Shown here: positions 24,901-33,329 of the stretch, piece after piece | Position numbering within the stretch: the stretch's first letter is position 1 | Layout: the number at the start of each line of letters is the position of its first letter | DNA from: Brumicola pallidula DSM 14239 = ACAM 615 | GTDB lineage: Bacteria > Pseudomonadota > Gammaproteobacteria > Enterobacterales > Alteromonadaceae | Assembly: GCF_000428905.1 (NCBI RefSeq) | Contig: NZ_KE386814.1 | Span: forward strand, 62,001 to 126,000 | Reading direction: 5' to 3' | Length of the DNA stretch: 64,000 bases | Made by a program: the position numbers and the translations under genes | The notes under the pieces: model-generated | Told to the model about the DNA's origin: nothing | Database searches by the model: none | The model's input: only the letters and a program-made list of their open reading frames with translations

Positions 24901-25785
24901 ATGATTGGCGCTATTGTTGGCGTTCAGCCATTCGGCGGACGAGGATTGTCAGGCACTGGCCCTAAAGCCGGTGGTCCGAACTATTTACCGCGTTTGATGA
25001 AAGAAAGGGCGACACCTAAAGTGGCATCGCAAGTTGAAAATTATGCTGATGATAAAGCAATTCAAAGCGATGCAACTGCGGTAACTGAAGCTAACAACTT
25101 GATGGACTCGGCATTGGCTGTTGAAAACCAGTGGCGCTTAACACCACTGATCAGTCGTATTTCGTTTGTACGTCAATTATTAGCAAAAATTGCTAATGTT
25201 GAAATTGTTGAAGAACTCGCTGAGGACTTAAATCAAACATTAGCGACAGCTAGAACCCAGCTGATTGCTATTGAGCGTCGGTTGCGCGCACCTATTCACT
25301 TGCCGGGTCCTACTGGAGAATCGAATACCTTGCATTTGGAACCTCGAGGAGTGTTAGTGTGTTTCGCCGATAAAGACGTAACCTTTGAGTACTGGATGTT
25401 GTCGATTGTAACTGCATTAGCAACGGGTAATTTAGTTATTTCGGTGGTTTCAGACTTGTTCTATGAAGAGGCTCTGACATTCAAAGAAAAATTAGCAAGC
25501 ACGGGAGCGCCAAATTCAGTTTTCCAAGTGGCAAATTTGTGTCACCTGGAAGCTTTATTGATGAATAAGGGTTTGACAGGAGTTGTGGTGGATAGTCGGA
25601 CGGACCGAAGTGCCTATATTTCTGCGAAATTAGCAGAGAGACAGGGTGCAATATTACCGGTTATTACGGCCGAATATAATGACAATTTGATTCAGCGCTT
25701 GGTTACTGAAAAGACAATTAGTATTGATACCACGGCATCAGGCGGGAATACGTCGTTGATGACACTGGTTGAAGACGACGATTAA
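21985..25785 (+). CDS. putA: Bifunctional proline dehydrogenase / L-glutamate gamma-semialdehyde dehydrogenase
   Basis: Oxidises proline to glutamate in two steps with substrate channelling. The 1266 residues hold a helical N-terminal domain, the FAD-dependent PRODH barrel (KLSAIHPRYDFAKYDR, KGAYWDTEIK, YLVRRLLENGANSSF), then the NAD-dependent aldehyde dehydrogenase with Glu785 (AETGGQN) and catalytic Cys819 (SAGQRCSALRV), GPVIDKKA and PFGGRGLSGTGPKAGG, and a C-terminal inactive ALDH-like domain. The N-terminus starts at VNNTINNTCPIRQKIREFY and has no ribbon-helix-helix, so unlike E. coli PutA (1320) it cannot repress its own operon by that domain. No putP transporter is adjacent. Confidence 0.96.
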   Translation: MLVNNTINNTCPIRQKIREFYRIGESEAIDHILPEAEVNMAARSRAWERARTMVLQIRREQEGHGGVDALLNEFSLSTAEGIVLMCLAEALLRVPDKHTQEELIRDKLSKGEWTPHLGNSDSLFVNASAWGLLLTGNMVNYADKRKSEQFGLLKKTMGRLGEPVIRRAMKIAMKVMGRQFVMGERIEDAVERAAKKETQGYVYSYDMLGEGARTGKDAERYYQAYVKAIEVIGKAAKGRGPRKSPGISVKLSAIHPRYDFAKYDRVMEEIPAKLKTLCLMAKKYDIGLTVDAEESERLDISLDIIEKVFSDPDLDGWHGFGLAVQSYQKRAIFVIEWLRELTLKVGRKMMVRLVKGAYWDTEIKHTQQGGFDDFPVFTRKTSTDVSYHACANRMLAYRDSIYPQFATHNAYTASVIIELAGDDKEGFEFQCLHGMGDSLYDQVVTKDKIQCRVYAPVGVHEELLAYLVRRLLENGANSSFVNAIVDDSLQVESLLEDPVERTQRLQVRENKQIVMPVDLYAPSRANARGFDIYDLNATLDLSLRLERWFEEHVKALGNVGEVENQIIVRNPALLSEIVGTHQFHSKADMLAMLERTTKASESWSKEPVEDRADLLMRIAGILERHMDELIGLCIKEAGKVTSDSIDEVREAVDFCRYYAVEAKRLDPGNRLQSRGVVLCISPWNFPLAIFMGQIAAALVAGNTVIAKPAEQTSLIAKRALELMISVGLPEDTVNIVIANGPDVGDVLLPDERIQCVMFTGSTQTGSLISQILAARGTEQVPLIAETGGQNCMIVDSTALPEQVVDDVVISGFLSAGQRCSALRVLFVQEDIADVVSEMIVGAMKELSLGDPAFLSTDIGPVIDKKALKALNDHVEYMQENGKLLHKCELPANDGNFFAPHFFEIDNIDVLKKEVFGPCVHLVRFKGKEIDKVIQQINSTGFGLTMGIHSRIEERAIELAHLSRAGNVYINRNMIGAIVGVQPFGGRGLSGTGPKAGGPNYLPRLMKERATPKVASQVENYADDKAIQSDATAVTEANNLMDSALAVENQWRLTPLISRISFVRQLLAKIANVEIVEELAEDLNQTLATARTQLIAIERRLRAPIHLPGPTGESNTLHLEPRGVLVCFADKDVTFEYWMLSIVTALATGNLVISVVSDLFYEEALTFKEKLASTGAPNSVFQVANLCHLEALLMNKGLTGVVVDSRTDRSAYISAKLAERQGAILPVITAEYNDNLIQRLVTEKTISIDTTASGGNTSLMTLVEDDD

Positions 25786-25803
25786 AAGTCAGGCATAATA
25801 AGT

Positions 25804-25830
25804 TGAGCAGGGTAAAACCTGCTCATTCTT
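25804..25830 (+). terminator. Terminator hairpin of putA
   Basis: TGAGCAGG (25804-25811) and CCTGCTCA (25818-25825) form a perfect eight-base-pair stem with a six-base loop, followed by a modest T-rich tail. Confidence 0.7.
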
Positions 25831-25875
25831 TACGGTAATGTTTACATTAAAAGGTAGCAGGTTGAGTTCATTATA

Positions 25876-26490
25876 TCACTGCAGTCCTTTGTGTGCTGGC
25901 ATGGAAAGCTTGGTCACTATTGCGATCGCACGCACGGTAAATGCAACAACGCAGCCAAGTCCTATGGCGTAAAAATCAATTATGCCTAGCAAGCCATAAC
26001 AAACACAGAAAGTAATTGCGCCGCACAACGAGGCCGTGATGTAAATTTCTTTCTGAAAGACGACAGGAACATCATTTAGGATAACGTCGCGAATGATTCC
26101 GCCTAAACAGGCACTAAACACGCCCATTATAACGGCAACTGGAATTTCGGCTCCTAAGCTCAATGCCTTTTCGGCGCCCAAAACACTGAATAATGCCATG
26201 CCCACAGCATCAGCCCACAGTAATGCGTTTGATTTACGAGATATTTGCTGGGCGGCGAAATAGGTGATGACAGCAGAAATACTGCATATGACAACATAAT
26301 ACCAATCGACTAACCAAAAGACAGGTACGTCTAATATAACGTCGCGCAAGGTGCCTCCACCGATACCTGTGACATTGCCAATAAAAACAAACCCCACCCA
26401 GTCCATTTTTTTCTTAGCCGCCAATAATGCACCAGAAATAGCAAATGCGGCGGTTCCAGCAATATTGATGACCAGCAAAAACGTTAGCAT
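25876..26490 (-). CDS. Trimeric intracellular cation (TRIC) channel family protein, UPF0126
   Basis: A 204-residue integral membrane protein with about six or seven hydrophobic segments and the two internally repeated signatures of the family: GIGGGTLRDVILD near residue 44 and CLGGIIRDVILND near residue 130. The halves form an inverted repeat fold, and prokaryotic members conduct K+ or Na+. E. coli relatives are YadS and YicG; I cannot tell which is closer. Convergent with putA; an 81-base gap separates it from the next leftward gene, probably without co-transcription evidence either way. Confidence 0.85.
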   Translation of the reverse strand: MLTFLLVINIAGTAAFAISGALLAAKKKMDWVGFVFIGNVTGIGGGTLRDVILDVPVFWLVDWYYVVICSISAVITYFAAQQISRKSNALLWADAVGMALFSVLGAEKALSLGAEIPVAVIMGVFSACLGGIIRDVILNDVPVVFQKEIYITASLCGAITFCVCYGLLGIIDFYAIGLGCVVAFTVRAIAIVTKLSMPAHKGLQ

Positions 26491-26556
26491 TTATCAACCT
26501 TATATAAGTTTTTAATTTTGTGTGATGAAAGCAGCATCGCCTCTGCTTGAATTAGC

Positions 26557-26820
26557 TTAGGGATTTGATTGACCTTTTTTGCGCCCAAATAGACCCAATA
26601 AGTAACCAATGGTAACACTAATCAATGCCAGTACGGGGCCGCGTGTAAACCATAGCATTTGGTTGTTACGCTGTTTTTTAGTTATGCGTTTTTCTAGTTC
26701 AGCATTTTGTTCAAGGATTTTAGTTGATTTTCTGTTCAGTGCTAGTTGCTTTTGTTCAGACTGAGCGATTAAATAAGGAGGGAAAAGAGAGAGGAAAATA
26801 AATAAAATCAAAAAGCGCAT
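26557..26820 (-). CDS. Small hypothetical envelope protein with signal peptide, coiled coil and C-terminal anchor
   Basis: An 87-residue protein, not recognised. Residues 1-20 are a clear signal peptide (MRFLILFIFLSLFPPYLIAQS), 21-50 a charged helix likely to form a coiled coil (LNRKSTKILEQNAELEKRITKKQ), and 55-78 a membrane segment ending in basic GRKKGQ. The open frame runs 18 codons further upstream; the chosen ATG has GAGG five bases before it. The layout suggests an inner-membrane protein with a short periplasmic coiled coil. Role unknown. Confidence 0.6.
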   Translation of the reverse strand: MRFLILFIFLSLFPPYLIAQSEQKQLALNRKSTKILEQNAELEKRITKKQRNNQMLWFTRGPVLALISVTIGYLLGLFGRKKGQSNP

Positions 26821-27016
26821 GTTGGCCTCAGTGTTAAAAAAACGAATGGCGGATTTTAGGTGGTCTACTGTCATTTCACAAGGCTATATTTTATAGCGCT
26901 GTATTTCACGATAGTCTATTTGTTGCCATCTATGTTGAAAGATTTGCGAACACAAGCATTCGGCGATATTGTAAAGAGATACTCGAAACCCTCCTTTTTA
27001 TTAGCAAGTTGAGACC

Positions 27017-28507
27017 ATGGAAATTGAATTAAAACTCGTTGCAGACCAAGATGCACTCACCAGCTTTGAGCAAACGCTGTTGCCGAAGTTAAAAGGTGAG
27101 GTGAAGCGCAGTTCTTTTGACGTCTTTAATGATTATTATGACACCCCAGAGCAATTCTTGGGCAAGCGTAAAATGGGTTTTCGTATTCGTCGAGTTAATG
27201 ACCGTATTGAACAGACATTAAAAACTCAAGGTAAGGTTAAAGGGGGGTTACACGAACGTCCCGAATACAATATCGATTTAGACAAGGCACATCCAGATTT
27301 AGAAAGGTTTGACTCTGAAATATGGGATAAAGATATTAATGTCCAAGAGGTAAACCGACAACTACAAGTGCAATTTTCAACCCATTTTCATCGCGTCACT
27401 TTTGATATTGTGGATGGTAAAAATCACCTAGAACTGGTATTTGATAGTGGCGAAGTCAAACACCCCTTGGGGTCACTACCGATTGGTGAAATTGAGATTG
27501 AATTAAAAGCAGGTACGCCCACCGCATTGTTCGATTTGGCCGATGAAATAAGCAAAGTCACTCCTGTTCGTTTAAGTAATATAACGAAAGCTGCACGTGG
27601 CTATCAATTAATGAATGGCAGTATTTTAGACTCATTTGAGCTTCCTACGTTCTTAGACTTAGACGCTGAAGATAGCACCGAAGATGGCTTATGCAAGGCT
27701 ATTGATTGCGCGTTGTCGCATTGGCAGCATCATGAGTATGTATATTTGCAATCGGGTCATACTGGCGCATTGAAAGAAATAGCGCAAAGCGTTCGACTGC
27801 TATTACAAGGTGTGTCTTTGTACTTGCCAGTGCTGCAATGTCAGGAACTACTTAACTTACATAAGCAACTTCTTGTTTTATCTGAGCAATGGTCGTGGCA
27901 AGATGACTTGCAATGCATTCGTAAATTGCGCTCTAATAAAGGTCCATTTAGTCGCAGAATACCCAAAAATCAAGCGTTGATGGGTTACCTCAATGGTCGC
28001 CGCGAAGGTTTGTTAACAGTGCGATCACCAGAACAATTATTAGTCTCTATGGAAAGCAGTCAAGTGCAACTGGGAGCATCAAGATTACTGATTGAAAAAC
28101 CATGGAGAGCACAAGCAACAGGTCATCAAATTCCGGTGTTAAAGCATGCCAAAGGTTGGTTGTCACAAGGTTGGCAGACTGTCATGCAGAGCTTACCATC
28201 AAAAGTTGAAATGCATTACACCAAGTACATTGCACTGGAAGTGCTGTTGCGCCAGACACTGTTCAATGGATTCCTGCTTGCTGATTTGTTTACCGAGAGC
28301 CGAGATAAATTTAGAGCGCCTTGGTTGGATTTAGTTGAAGGCATTGATGAGATCAAAGCGCTGATGTTTTTGCGAAGTGTATTGAAGGAAGTCGATATTG
28401 AAGATGCGGAAGACTTAGATAATTGGATTAACGATAAATTGACCAGTGTTATTACTGTGATGGAAAAGAGTCGCAAAGTGGCGATGAGTGCTGAGATATA
28501 TTGGTAA
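27017..28507 (+). CDS. ygiF: CYTH/CHAD domain inorganic triphosphatase
   Basis: A 496-residue protein with an N-terminal CYTH (triphosphate tunnel) domain, residues 1-205: MEIELKL gives the ExExK metal/phosphate motif, FRIRRVNDRIEQTLKT supplies basic tunnel residues, and GEIEIELK the acidic ones. A helical CHAD domain (about 225-495), which binds polyphosphate in other proteins, follows. This is the arrangement of E. coli YgiF, which hydrolyses inorganic triphosphate to phosphate and pyrophosphate. In E. coli it is next to glnE; here it stands alone. Substrate is inferred from the family. Confidence 0.85.
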   Translation: MEIELKLVADQDALTSFEQTLLPKLKGEVKRSSFDVFNDYYDTPEQFLGKRKMGFRIRRVNDRIEQTLKTQGKVKGGLHERPEYNIDLDKAHPDLERFDSEIWDKDINVQEVNRQLQVQFSTHFHRVTFDIVDGKNHLELVFDSGEVKHPLGSLPIGEIEIELKAGTPTALFDLADEISKVTPVRLSNITKAARGYQLMNGSILDSFELPTFLDLDAEDSTEDGLCKAIDCALSHWQHHEYVYLQSGHTGALKEIAQSVRLLLQGVSLYLPVLQCQELLNLHKQLLVLSEQWSWQDDLQCIRKLRSNKGPFSRRIPKNQALMGYLNGRREGLLTVRSPEQLLVSMESSQVQLGASRLLIEKPWRAQATGHQIPVLKHAKGWLSQGWQTVMQSLPSKVEMHYTKYIALEVLLRQTLFNGFLLADLFTESRDKFRAPWLDLVEGIDEIKALMFLRSVLKEVDIEDAEDLDNWINDKLTSVITVMEKSRKVAMSAEIYW

Positions 28508-28766
28508 CATGTCTATCGAATTTAGAGGAGATGAGGTTTTCGGTCATATTTTCCTTGAATTATACCTAATCTATAACCATATCGATCTGTATAGCGACAG
28601 CAACTGTAACTATTGAACTAACATCATGTTTATTGATCAGTTTTGAGGCGGTATTGTAAACTTGCTCGACTTTACGGGGGCAGCTGCTTGTAATTTTAGG
28701 CACTAAACTGGCTAATCGATTTAACTGGTTAACAGAATCGATTTTATTCAATTTATTTATTTACGG

Positions 28767-28807
28767 AAAACGCTTATCTTAATACCAAGCAAAACGTTAA
28801 GCGTTTT
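28767..28807. promoter_or_regulatory. Inverted repeat upstream of ahpC, candidate operator
   Basis: AAAACGCTTA (28767-28776) and TAAGCGTTTT (28798-28807) are perfect inverted copies with 21 bases between, 42 bases before the ahpC ATG. The spacing puts the half-sites about three helical turns apart, compatible with a dimeric or tetrameric regulator such as OxyR, though the sequence is not an obvious OxyR box. Confidence 0.4.
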
Positions 28808-28848
28808 ATTAGCAATCTTTAATCAGTTAAATTAAGAGGAAACAAACA

Positions 28849-29412
28849 ATGACAATGATCAACAAATCAATCCCTGAATTTTCGGTAGAAGCTTTTCACG
28901 ATGGTGAATTTAAAACTATCACTAGCGAAGATGTAAAAGGGAAGTGGTCTATCTTCGTATTCTACCCAGCGGATTTCACCTTTGTATGTCCAACAGAATT
29001 AGAAGACATGGCTAAAAAGCATGATGAACTAATAGCGCTTGGAGTCGAAGTTTACTCTGTATCAACGGACTCACATTTTGTGCATAAAGCATGGCACGAC
29101 ACAAGTGATGCAATTGGCAACGTTAAGTACCCTATGCTTGCTGACTCAACAGGCGCCCTGACTCGTGCATTTGATATTATGATAGAAGCAGAAGGTCGTG
29201 CTTTACGTGGTACTTTCCTAGCAAATCCAGACGGCATTATTAAGGTTGAAGAAGTTCATGACTTGGGTATCGGTCGTTCAGCAGCTGACATGGTTCGTAA
29301 AGTTAAGGCAGCTCAGTATGTTGCTAACAACGACGGTGAAGTTTGCCCAGCAGCTTGGGAACAAGGTCAAGCGACTTTGACGCCAAGTTTTGACCTTGTT
29401 GGTAAGATCTAA
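28849..29412 (+). CDS. ahpC: Alkyl hydroperoxide reductase peroxiredoxin subunit
   Basis: Typical 2-Cys peroxiredoxin that reduces H2O2, alkyl hydroperoxides and peroxynitrite. The 187 residues match E. coli AhpC in length and cysteine positions: peroxidatic Cys47 in FVCPTE and resolving Cys166 in GEVCPAAW, with the GGLG-equivalent loop and YF-type tail replaced by FDLVGKI. AGAGGA lies eight bases before the ATG. Its reductase ahpF lies 312 bases downstream on the same strand, with its own likely promoter. Confidence 0.96.
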   Translation: MTMINKSIPEFSVEAFHDGEFKTITSEDVKGKWSIFVFYPADFTFVCPTELEDMAKKHDELIALGVEVYSVSTDSHFVHKAWHDTSDAIGNVKYPMLADSTGALTRAFDIMIEAEGRALRGTFLANPDGIIKVEEVHDLGIGRSAADMVRKVKAAQYVANNDGEVCPAAWEQGQATLTPSFDLVGKI

Positions 29413-29431
29413 GCTTAGTTAAAAAATATGT

Positions 29432-29453
29432 TTGGGGAGCGCTCGCTCCCCAA
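29432..29453 (+). terminator. GC-rich hairpin after ahpC
   Basis: TTGGGGAGCG and CGCTCCCCAA form a perfect ten-pair stem with a two-base loop 20 bases after the ahpC stop. No T-run follows (ATATTTAG), so it may act as a leaky terminator or mRNA-stabilising hairpin that sets the ahpC:ahpF ratio. Confidence 0.55.
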
Positions 29454-29618
29454 TATTTAGGCTGCTGCGTAATGAGTGACACACAAAGTACGTAAAAGCT
29501 ATAACGACAGCTTTTAGAGATGACAACATGCTTAAAAGCAAAATATTGAAAACAAGAATTTGAAAGCAGAGGCTTTCACCCTTTACTTATCTCAACTATC
29601 AAACTTAAAAGGATATAG

Positions 29619-29647
29619 TTCATTAATTGAGCTGGGTTTTATATAAT
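29619..29647 (+). promoter_or_regulatory. Probable ahpF promoter
   Basis: A perfect TATAAT at 29642-29647 is preceded at 17 bases by TTCATT (29619-29624), a moderate -35. It lies 78 bases before the ahpF start. AAAGGA seven bases before the ahpF ATG is the ribosome-binding site. Confidence 0.5.
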
Positions 29648-29724
29648 CTTTTTTTGATGAATTACCCTACAAGTAAATGGTGAAGCCCTTTGCTACAACC
29701 CATTTAAAGTGAAAGGAAAAAACA

Positions 29725-31314
29725 ATGTTAACTCCAGATATATTAACTGCTTTAGCGCAATACACTAAAGACATGCAACACAACGTTACTTTAGTAATGC
29801 AAACTGGTGAGCACGCGAAGCGAGCAGAACTCAAAGAAATGCTAAGCCAATTTGCGTCTATATCAGATAAGATTACGCTTCAAGAGCGAGACGACGCAAT
29901 ACGTTTTCGCAGCCCAGTGAGCTTCGGTTTAGAAGTTAATGGTAAGCCCAGCGGCATCACCTTTTCAGGCGTTCCAGGTGGACATGAGTTTAACTCATTT
30001 GTTTTAGCCGTATTGCAAGCAGGTGGTGTAAAACTAAAGCTTGATGAAAATGTTCAAAGCATGATTAAGAAAGTGGTCAATCCACTTAAGTTTCAGGTTT
30101 ACATTAGCTTAAGTTGCCATGCATGCCCAGACGTAGTGCAAGCAATGAATCAATTTGCGTTGTTGAACGACAATATTGAATCTGAAATGATAGATGGTAG
30201 CGTTTATCCAGATTTAGTCGAACAAAATGGTATTCAAGGTGTACCTACTGTTTTTATGAATGGCAAAGTGTTTGCGACAGGTCAGATAGACACCGCAAAA
30301 CTGATCGACAAATTAACACAGTCTCAACCTGAAATGCTGCAAGCCAATGACAATGTTGAGCAGCTTCCACTGCAAGATGTTACCGTTATTGGTGGCGGTC
30401 CAGCAGGTGTCGCTGCTGCTATTTATTCAGCACGTAAAGGGCTGAAAGTGACCATTATCGCGGACCGTTTTGGTGGTCAAGTGAAAGACACTATGGGAAT
30501 TGAAAATTTGATTTCCGTTTCAAAAACTACAGGCCCTCAATTAACAACATCATTGATGGAGCATTTGAATGACTACGAAGTGACAATACGTGAGCATTTC
30601 CGTGTCGATAAAATTGAGAAAGGTGATATTAAAACGCTGACATTAACGTCAGGTGAAGTGATTGAAACTAAAACGATTATAATTGCCACCGGTGCTAACT
30701 GGAGAGAGTTAGGTGTACCTGGCGAAAAAGAGAATATTGGTAATGGTGTTGCCTATTGCCCGCATTGCGATGGTCCTTTCTATAAGGGTAAAGACGTTGC
30801 TGTGATTGGCGGTGGTAACTCAGGTGTTGAAGCAGCGCTTGATCTATCAGGCATTGTAAAGTCAGTCACCGTGTTTGAGTTCATGCCAGAATTGAAGGCA
30901 GACCAAGTGTTGATTGATCAAGTAAATGCAAGGGATAACATCAAGATTGTTAGAAATGCAGCAACCAAAGAAATCCATGCAAAAGATGGCAAAGTCAACG
31001 CCATTGAATATATTGACCGTGCAACCAACGAAGCGCACATACAAACTTTGCAAGGTGTGTTTGTACAAATTGGCTTGGTACCAAATAGTTCGGTGCTAAA
31101 AGGTGTTGTTGATTTAACTAAACATGGCGAAGTCATCATTAATGAGAAAAGCCAAACCAGTGAAGCCGGTATTTATGCTTGTGGTGACGTTACAACGGTA
31201 CCTTACAAGCAAATTGTGATTGCAATGGGTGAAGGAGCGAAGGCATCGTTGGCGGCTTACGATTACATCTTAATGAGCAAACCGGTTAACAAAACTGTGT
31301 CTGTAGCCGCTTAG
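29725..31314 (+). CDS. ahpF: Alkyl hydroperoxide reductase flavoprotein subunit
   Basis: FAD-containing NADH-dependent disulfide reductase that recycles AhpC. The 529 residues show the N-terminal tandem thioredoxin fold with redox Cys131/Cys134 (LSCHACPD), the FAD-binding [12 protein letters not shown] at about 222-233, the NADH-binding [13 protein letters not shown], and the TrxB-like active site Cys345/Cys348 (AYCPHCDG). The C-terminal [15 protein letters not shown] closes the FAD site. Follows ahpC and precedes a convergent terminator. Confidence 0.96.
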   Translation: MLTPDILTALAQYTKDMQHNVTLVMQTGEHAKRAELKEMLSQFASISDKITLQERDDAIRFRSPVSFGLEVNGKPSGITFSGVPGGHEFNSFVLAVLQAGGVKLKLDENVQSMIKKVVNPLKFQVYISLSCHACPDVVQAMNQFALLNDNIESEMIDGSVYPDLVEQNGIQGVPTVFMNGKVFATGQIDTAKLIDKLTQSQPEMLQANDNVEQLPLQDVTVIGGGPAGVAAAIYSARKGLKVTIIADRFGGQVKDTMGIENLISVSKTTGPQLTTSLMEHLNDYEVTIREHFRVDKIEKGDIKTLTLTSGEVIETKTIIIATGANWRELGVPGEKENIGNGVAYCPHCDGPFYKGKDVAVIGGGNSGVEAALDLSGIVKSVTVFEFMPELKADQVLIDQVNARDNIKIVRNAATKEIHAKDGKVNAIEYIDRATNEAHIQTLQGVFVQIGLVPNSSVLKGVVDLTKHGEVIINEKSQTSEAGIYACGDVTTVPYKQIVIAMGEGAKASLAAYDYILMSKPVNKTVSVAA

Positions 31315-31346
31315 TAACTGCTGTTGAGTTAGTTGGCTAGAAAAAT

Positions 31347-31382
31347 TAAAAAGGCGCTGTGATCAACTCAAGCGCCTTTTCT
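31347..31382. terminator. Bidirectional terminator between ahpF and the malic enzyme gene
   Basis: AAGGCGCT (31351-31358) pairs with AGCGCCTT (31371-31378); A-rich on the left and T-rich on the right, serving both convergent genes. Confidence 0.8.
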
Positions 31383-31409
31383 TTGTCTAAAAACTATCTA
31401 CATCATTAT

Positions 31410-32660
31410 CTAAAAATTGTCTAAGTAGTTCTCTGGAATGCTTTCTATTTTGGCAACGCCAGAGGCGATAGCCGCTTTTGCAACTGCTGTCGCAATGCGT
31501 TTGCAAAGTCTAGGGTCCATTGGTTTAGGAATAATATAATGCTTACCGAAAATGAGCGACTTTGATTGGCTAGCAATCAACACCTTTTCAGGCACCGGTT
31601 CTTTTGAAATACTTCTCAATGCTTCAACTGCAGCCACTTTCATTTCATCATTAATAACAGATGCTCTTACATCTAAAGCGCCTCTAAAAATAAACGGAAA
31701 ACAAAGAACGTTGTTCACTTGATTTGGGTAGTCAGAGCGTCCCGTCGCCATAATTAAATCATCGCGCACAGCATGCGCTAACTCCGGTTTAATTTCAGGG
31801 TCGGGGTTGGAGCAAGCAAATACCACTGGGTTCGGTGCCATCAGTCTAAGGGCTTCAGGCGGGAGCAGATCAGGACCACTTAATCCTAAAAAGACATCAG
31901 CTCCTTCCAGCACATCTTCTAATGTGCGTTTGTCAGTATTATTGGCAAATAAAGCTTTGTGCGGTGTTAGCTCCTCTCGTCTTGTATGGATTACGCCTTT
32001 GCGGTCAAGCATGTAGATTTTTTCACGCATAGCACCGCATTTAATGAGTAATTCCATACAAGCGACAGCAGCAGCCCCAGCACCTAAACAAACAAATATA
32101 GCTTCGCCTATTTTTTTGCCTTGTATTTCAAGTGCATTCAACATGCCCGCAGTGGTCACTATTGCGGTGCCATGCTGATCATCATGAAATACAGGGATTT
32201 TACACCGCTTTATAAGTTCTTGTTCAATTTCAAAACATTCAGGCGCTTTAATGTCTTCTAAATTAATACCACCAAAGGTGTCAGCGATATTAGCGACCGT
32301 ATTAATAAATTCCTCTGTGGTACGGTGTTTAACTTCGATATCAATTGAATCAATACCTGCAAAGTGCTTAAATAACAAAGCTTTGCCTTCCATCACTGGC
32401 TTGGAGGCGAGGGGACCTAAATTACCTAAGCCAAGAATTGCGGTACCATTTGTTATGACAGCGACTAAGTTGCCTTTCGCAGTATATTTATACGCAGCAT
32501 TTGGATCTGCTGCAATTTCACGCACAGGTTCTGCAACACCGGGGCTATATGCGAGTGCTAAGTCGGTAACTGTGTCGGCGGAAGTGGTTAGTTCAATACT
32601 AATTTTGCCGGGCTTAGGAAATTCGTGATAATCGAGTGCTTGTTGGCGAAAATCTGGCAT
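31410..32660 (-). CDS. Malic enzyme, short form (oxaloacetate-decarboxylating)
   Basis: Decarboxylates malate to pyruvate with NAD(P)+ reduction. The 416-residue protein contains YSPGVAEPV, the NGTAILGLGNLG dinucleotide motif, HDDQHGTAIV with metal-binding acids, a second Rossmann motif CLGAGAAAVACMELL and ACSNPDPEI. It corresponds to the malic enzyme domain of MaeB but lacks the C-terminal phosphotransacetylase-like domain. The start was put at MPDFRQQALDYHEF, the usual family N-terminus; the open frame continues 18 codons upstream to a TTG. AAGGA is 11 bases before the chosen ATG. Cofactor preference cannot be judged safely. Adjacent to rpmE, as in Vibrio and Shewanella. Confidence 0.88.
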   Translation of the reverse strand: MPDFRQQALDYHEFPKPGKISIELTTSADTVTDLALAYSPGVAEPVREIAADPNAAYKYTAKGNLVAVITNGTAILGLGNLGPLASKPVMEGKALLFKHFAGIDSIDIEVKHRTTEEFINTVANIADTFGGINLEDIKAPECFEIEQELIKRCKIPVFHDDQHGTAIVTTAGMLNALEIQGKKIGEAIFVCLGAGAAAVACMELLIKCGAMREKIYMLDRKGVIHTRREELTPHKALFANNTDKRTLEDVLEGADVFLGLSGPDLLPPEALRLMAPNPVVFACSNPDPEIKPELAHAVRDDLIMATGRSDYPNQVNNVLCFPFIFRGALDVRASVINDEMKVAAVEALRSISKEPVPEKVLIASQSKSLIFGKHYIIPKPMDPRLCKRIATAVAKAAIASGVAKIESIPENYLDNF

Positions 32661-33233
32661 GTCGGTCAGGGTCCTTTCGAATATGTTTGTGATACTGTTT
32701 TGGTAAGTTTTCAAGGTTACTTACAAGCAAGATACGAATGCAGGTCAAATGTAGCACATATCGATACAAAATGAAGAGTACAAAAAGCATTAACCTATAT
32801 TAAAAGGCAACTGTTAAGATCATGATTTAACGCGAATAATTTTGATTACATTGGGTATTATAATCTAATGAATATAACGAGTATGTATGTAAACCCCAAT
32901 TAATATATGAATTTTTATATAGTGAAATGGCTATTGGTTTTTTAGCAGTTAAAAATATTTGTCATTAATATACACTTTAAATGCAGCTATTAGTCTGAAA
33001 GTAATTCATTTTTTAATAAAATAGCAGTGTGTTCATTGTGTCGAAAATAGTTGACGCGATAAAGCTTAACTAAGCGATAGGCCGTTAATATCTATTCTGA
33101 AGTTGGAAGTGCAGTGCGCGGCGATAAGTAATACGTAGTAAAATGCAATGCGCGGCAAGATCCAAGGCGCGGTAAAAAAAGGGAATTAATAAATAATTGC
33201 AGATAAGTTTGTGTCTTGCACATTAATAGGCAT
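32661..33233. other. AT-rich intergenic region between the malic enzyme gene and rpmE terminator
   Basis: About 570 bases without a credible gene. It is very AT-rich up to about 33100, then contains an imperfect direct repeat GCAGTGCGCGGC (33111-33122) and GCAATGCGCGGC (33145-33156), 34 bases apart, with a third partial GGCGCGG near 33165. The malic enzyme promoter must lie in its left part; no convincing hexamer pair stood out. Confidence 0.4.
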
Positions 33234-33257
33234 AAAAAAGAGCGCAATGCGCTCTTT
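33234..33257 (-). terminator. Intrinsic terminator of rpmE
   Basis: AAAGAGCGC and GCGCTCTTT (33237-33245, 33249-33257) form a nine-pair stem with a three-base loop; read leftward it is followed by a run of T. Confidence 0.85.
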
Positions 33258-33308
33258 CTAAATTATTCTGTAAGCTAAATTATTCTGTAAGCTAAATTAT
33301 TCTGTAAG
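33258..33308. repeat. Three perfect tandem copies of a 17-bp unit in the rpmE 3' untranslated region
   Basis: CTAAATTATTCTGTAAG occurs at 33258-33274, 33275-33291 and 33292-33308 without a mismatch, between the rpmE stop codon and its terminator. A short AT-rich minisatellite that could vary in copy number between strains. Confidence 0.9.
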
Positions 33309-33329
33309 CATAGCTCGTTAGATAATAAC

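Noticed and set aside
28566-28751. A leftward 61-residue open frame between ygiF and ahpC.
   Set aside because: It would need a TTG start without any ribosome-binding site and resembles no known protein; more likely chance in an AT-rich gap.
33258-33308. Tandem repeats considered as a minimal CRISPR array.
   Set aside because: The units abut without spacers and no cas gene is present; this is a simple tandem repeat.
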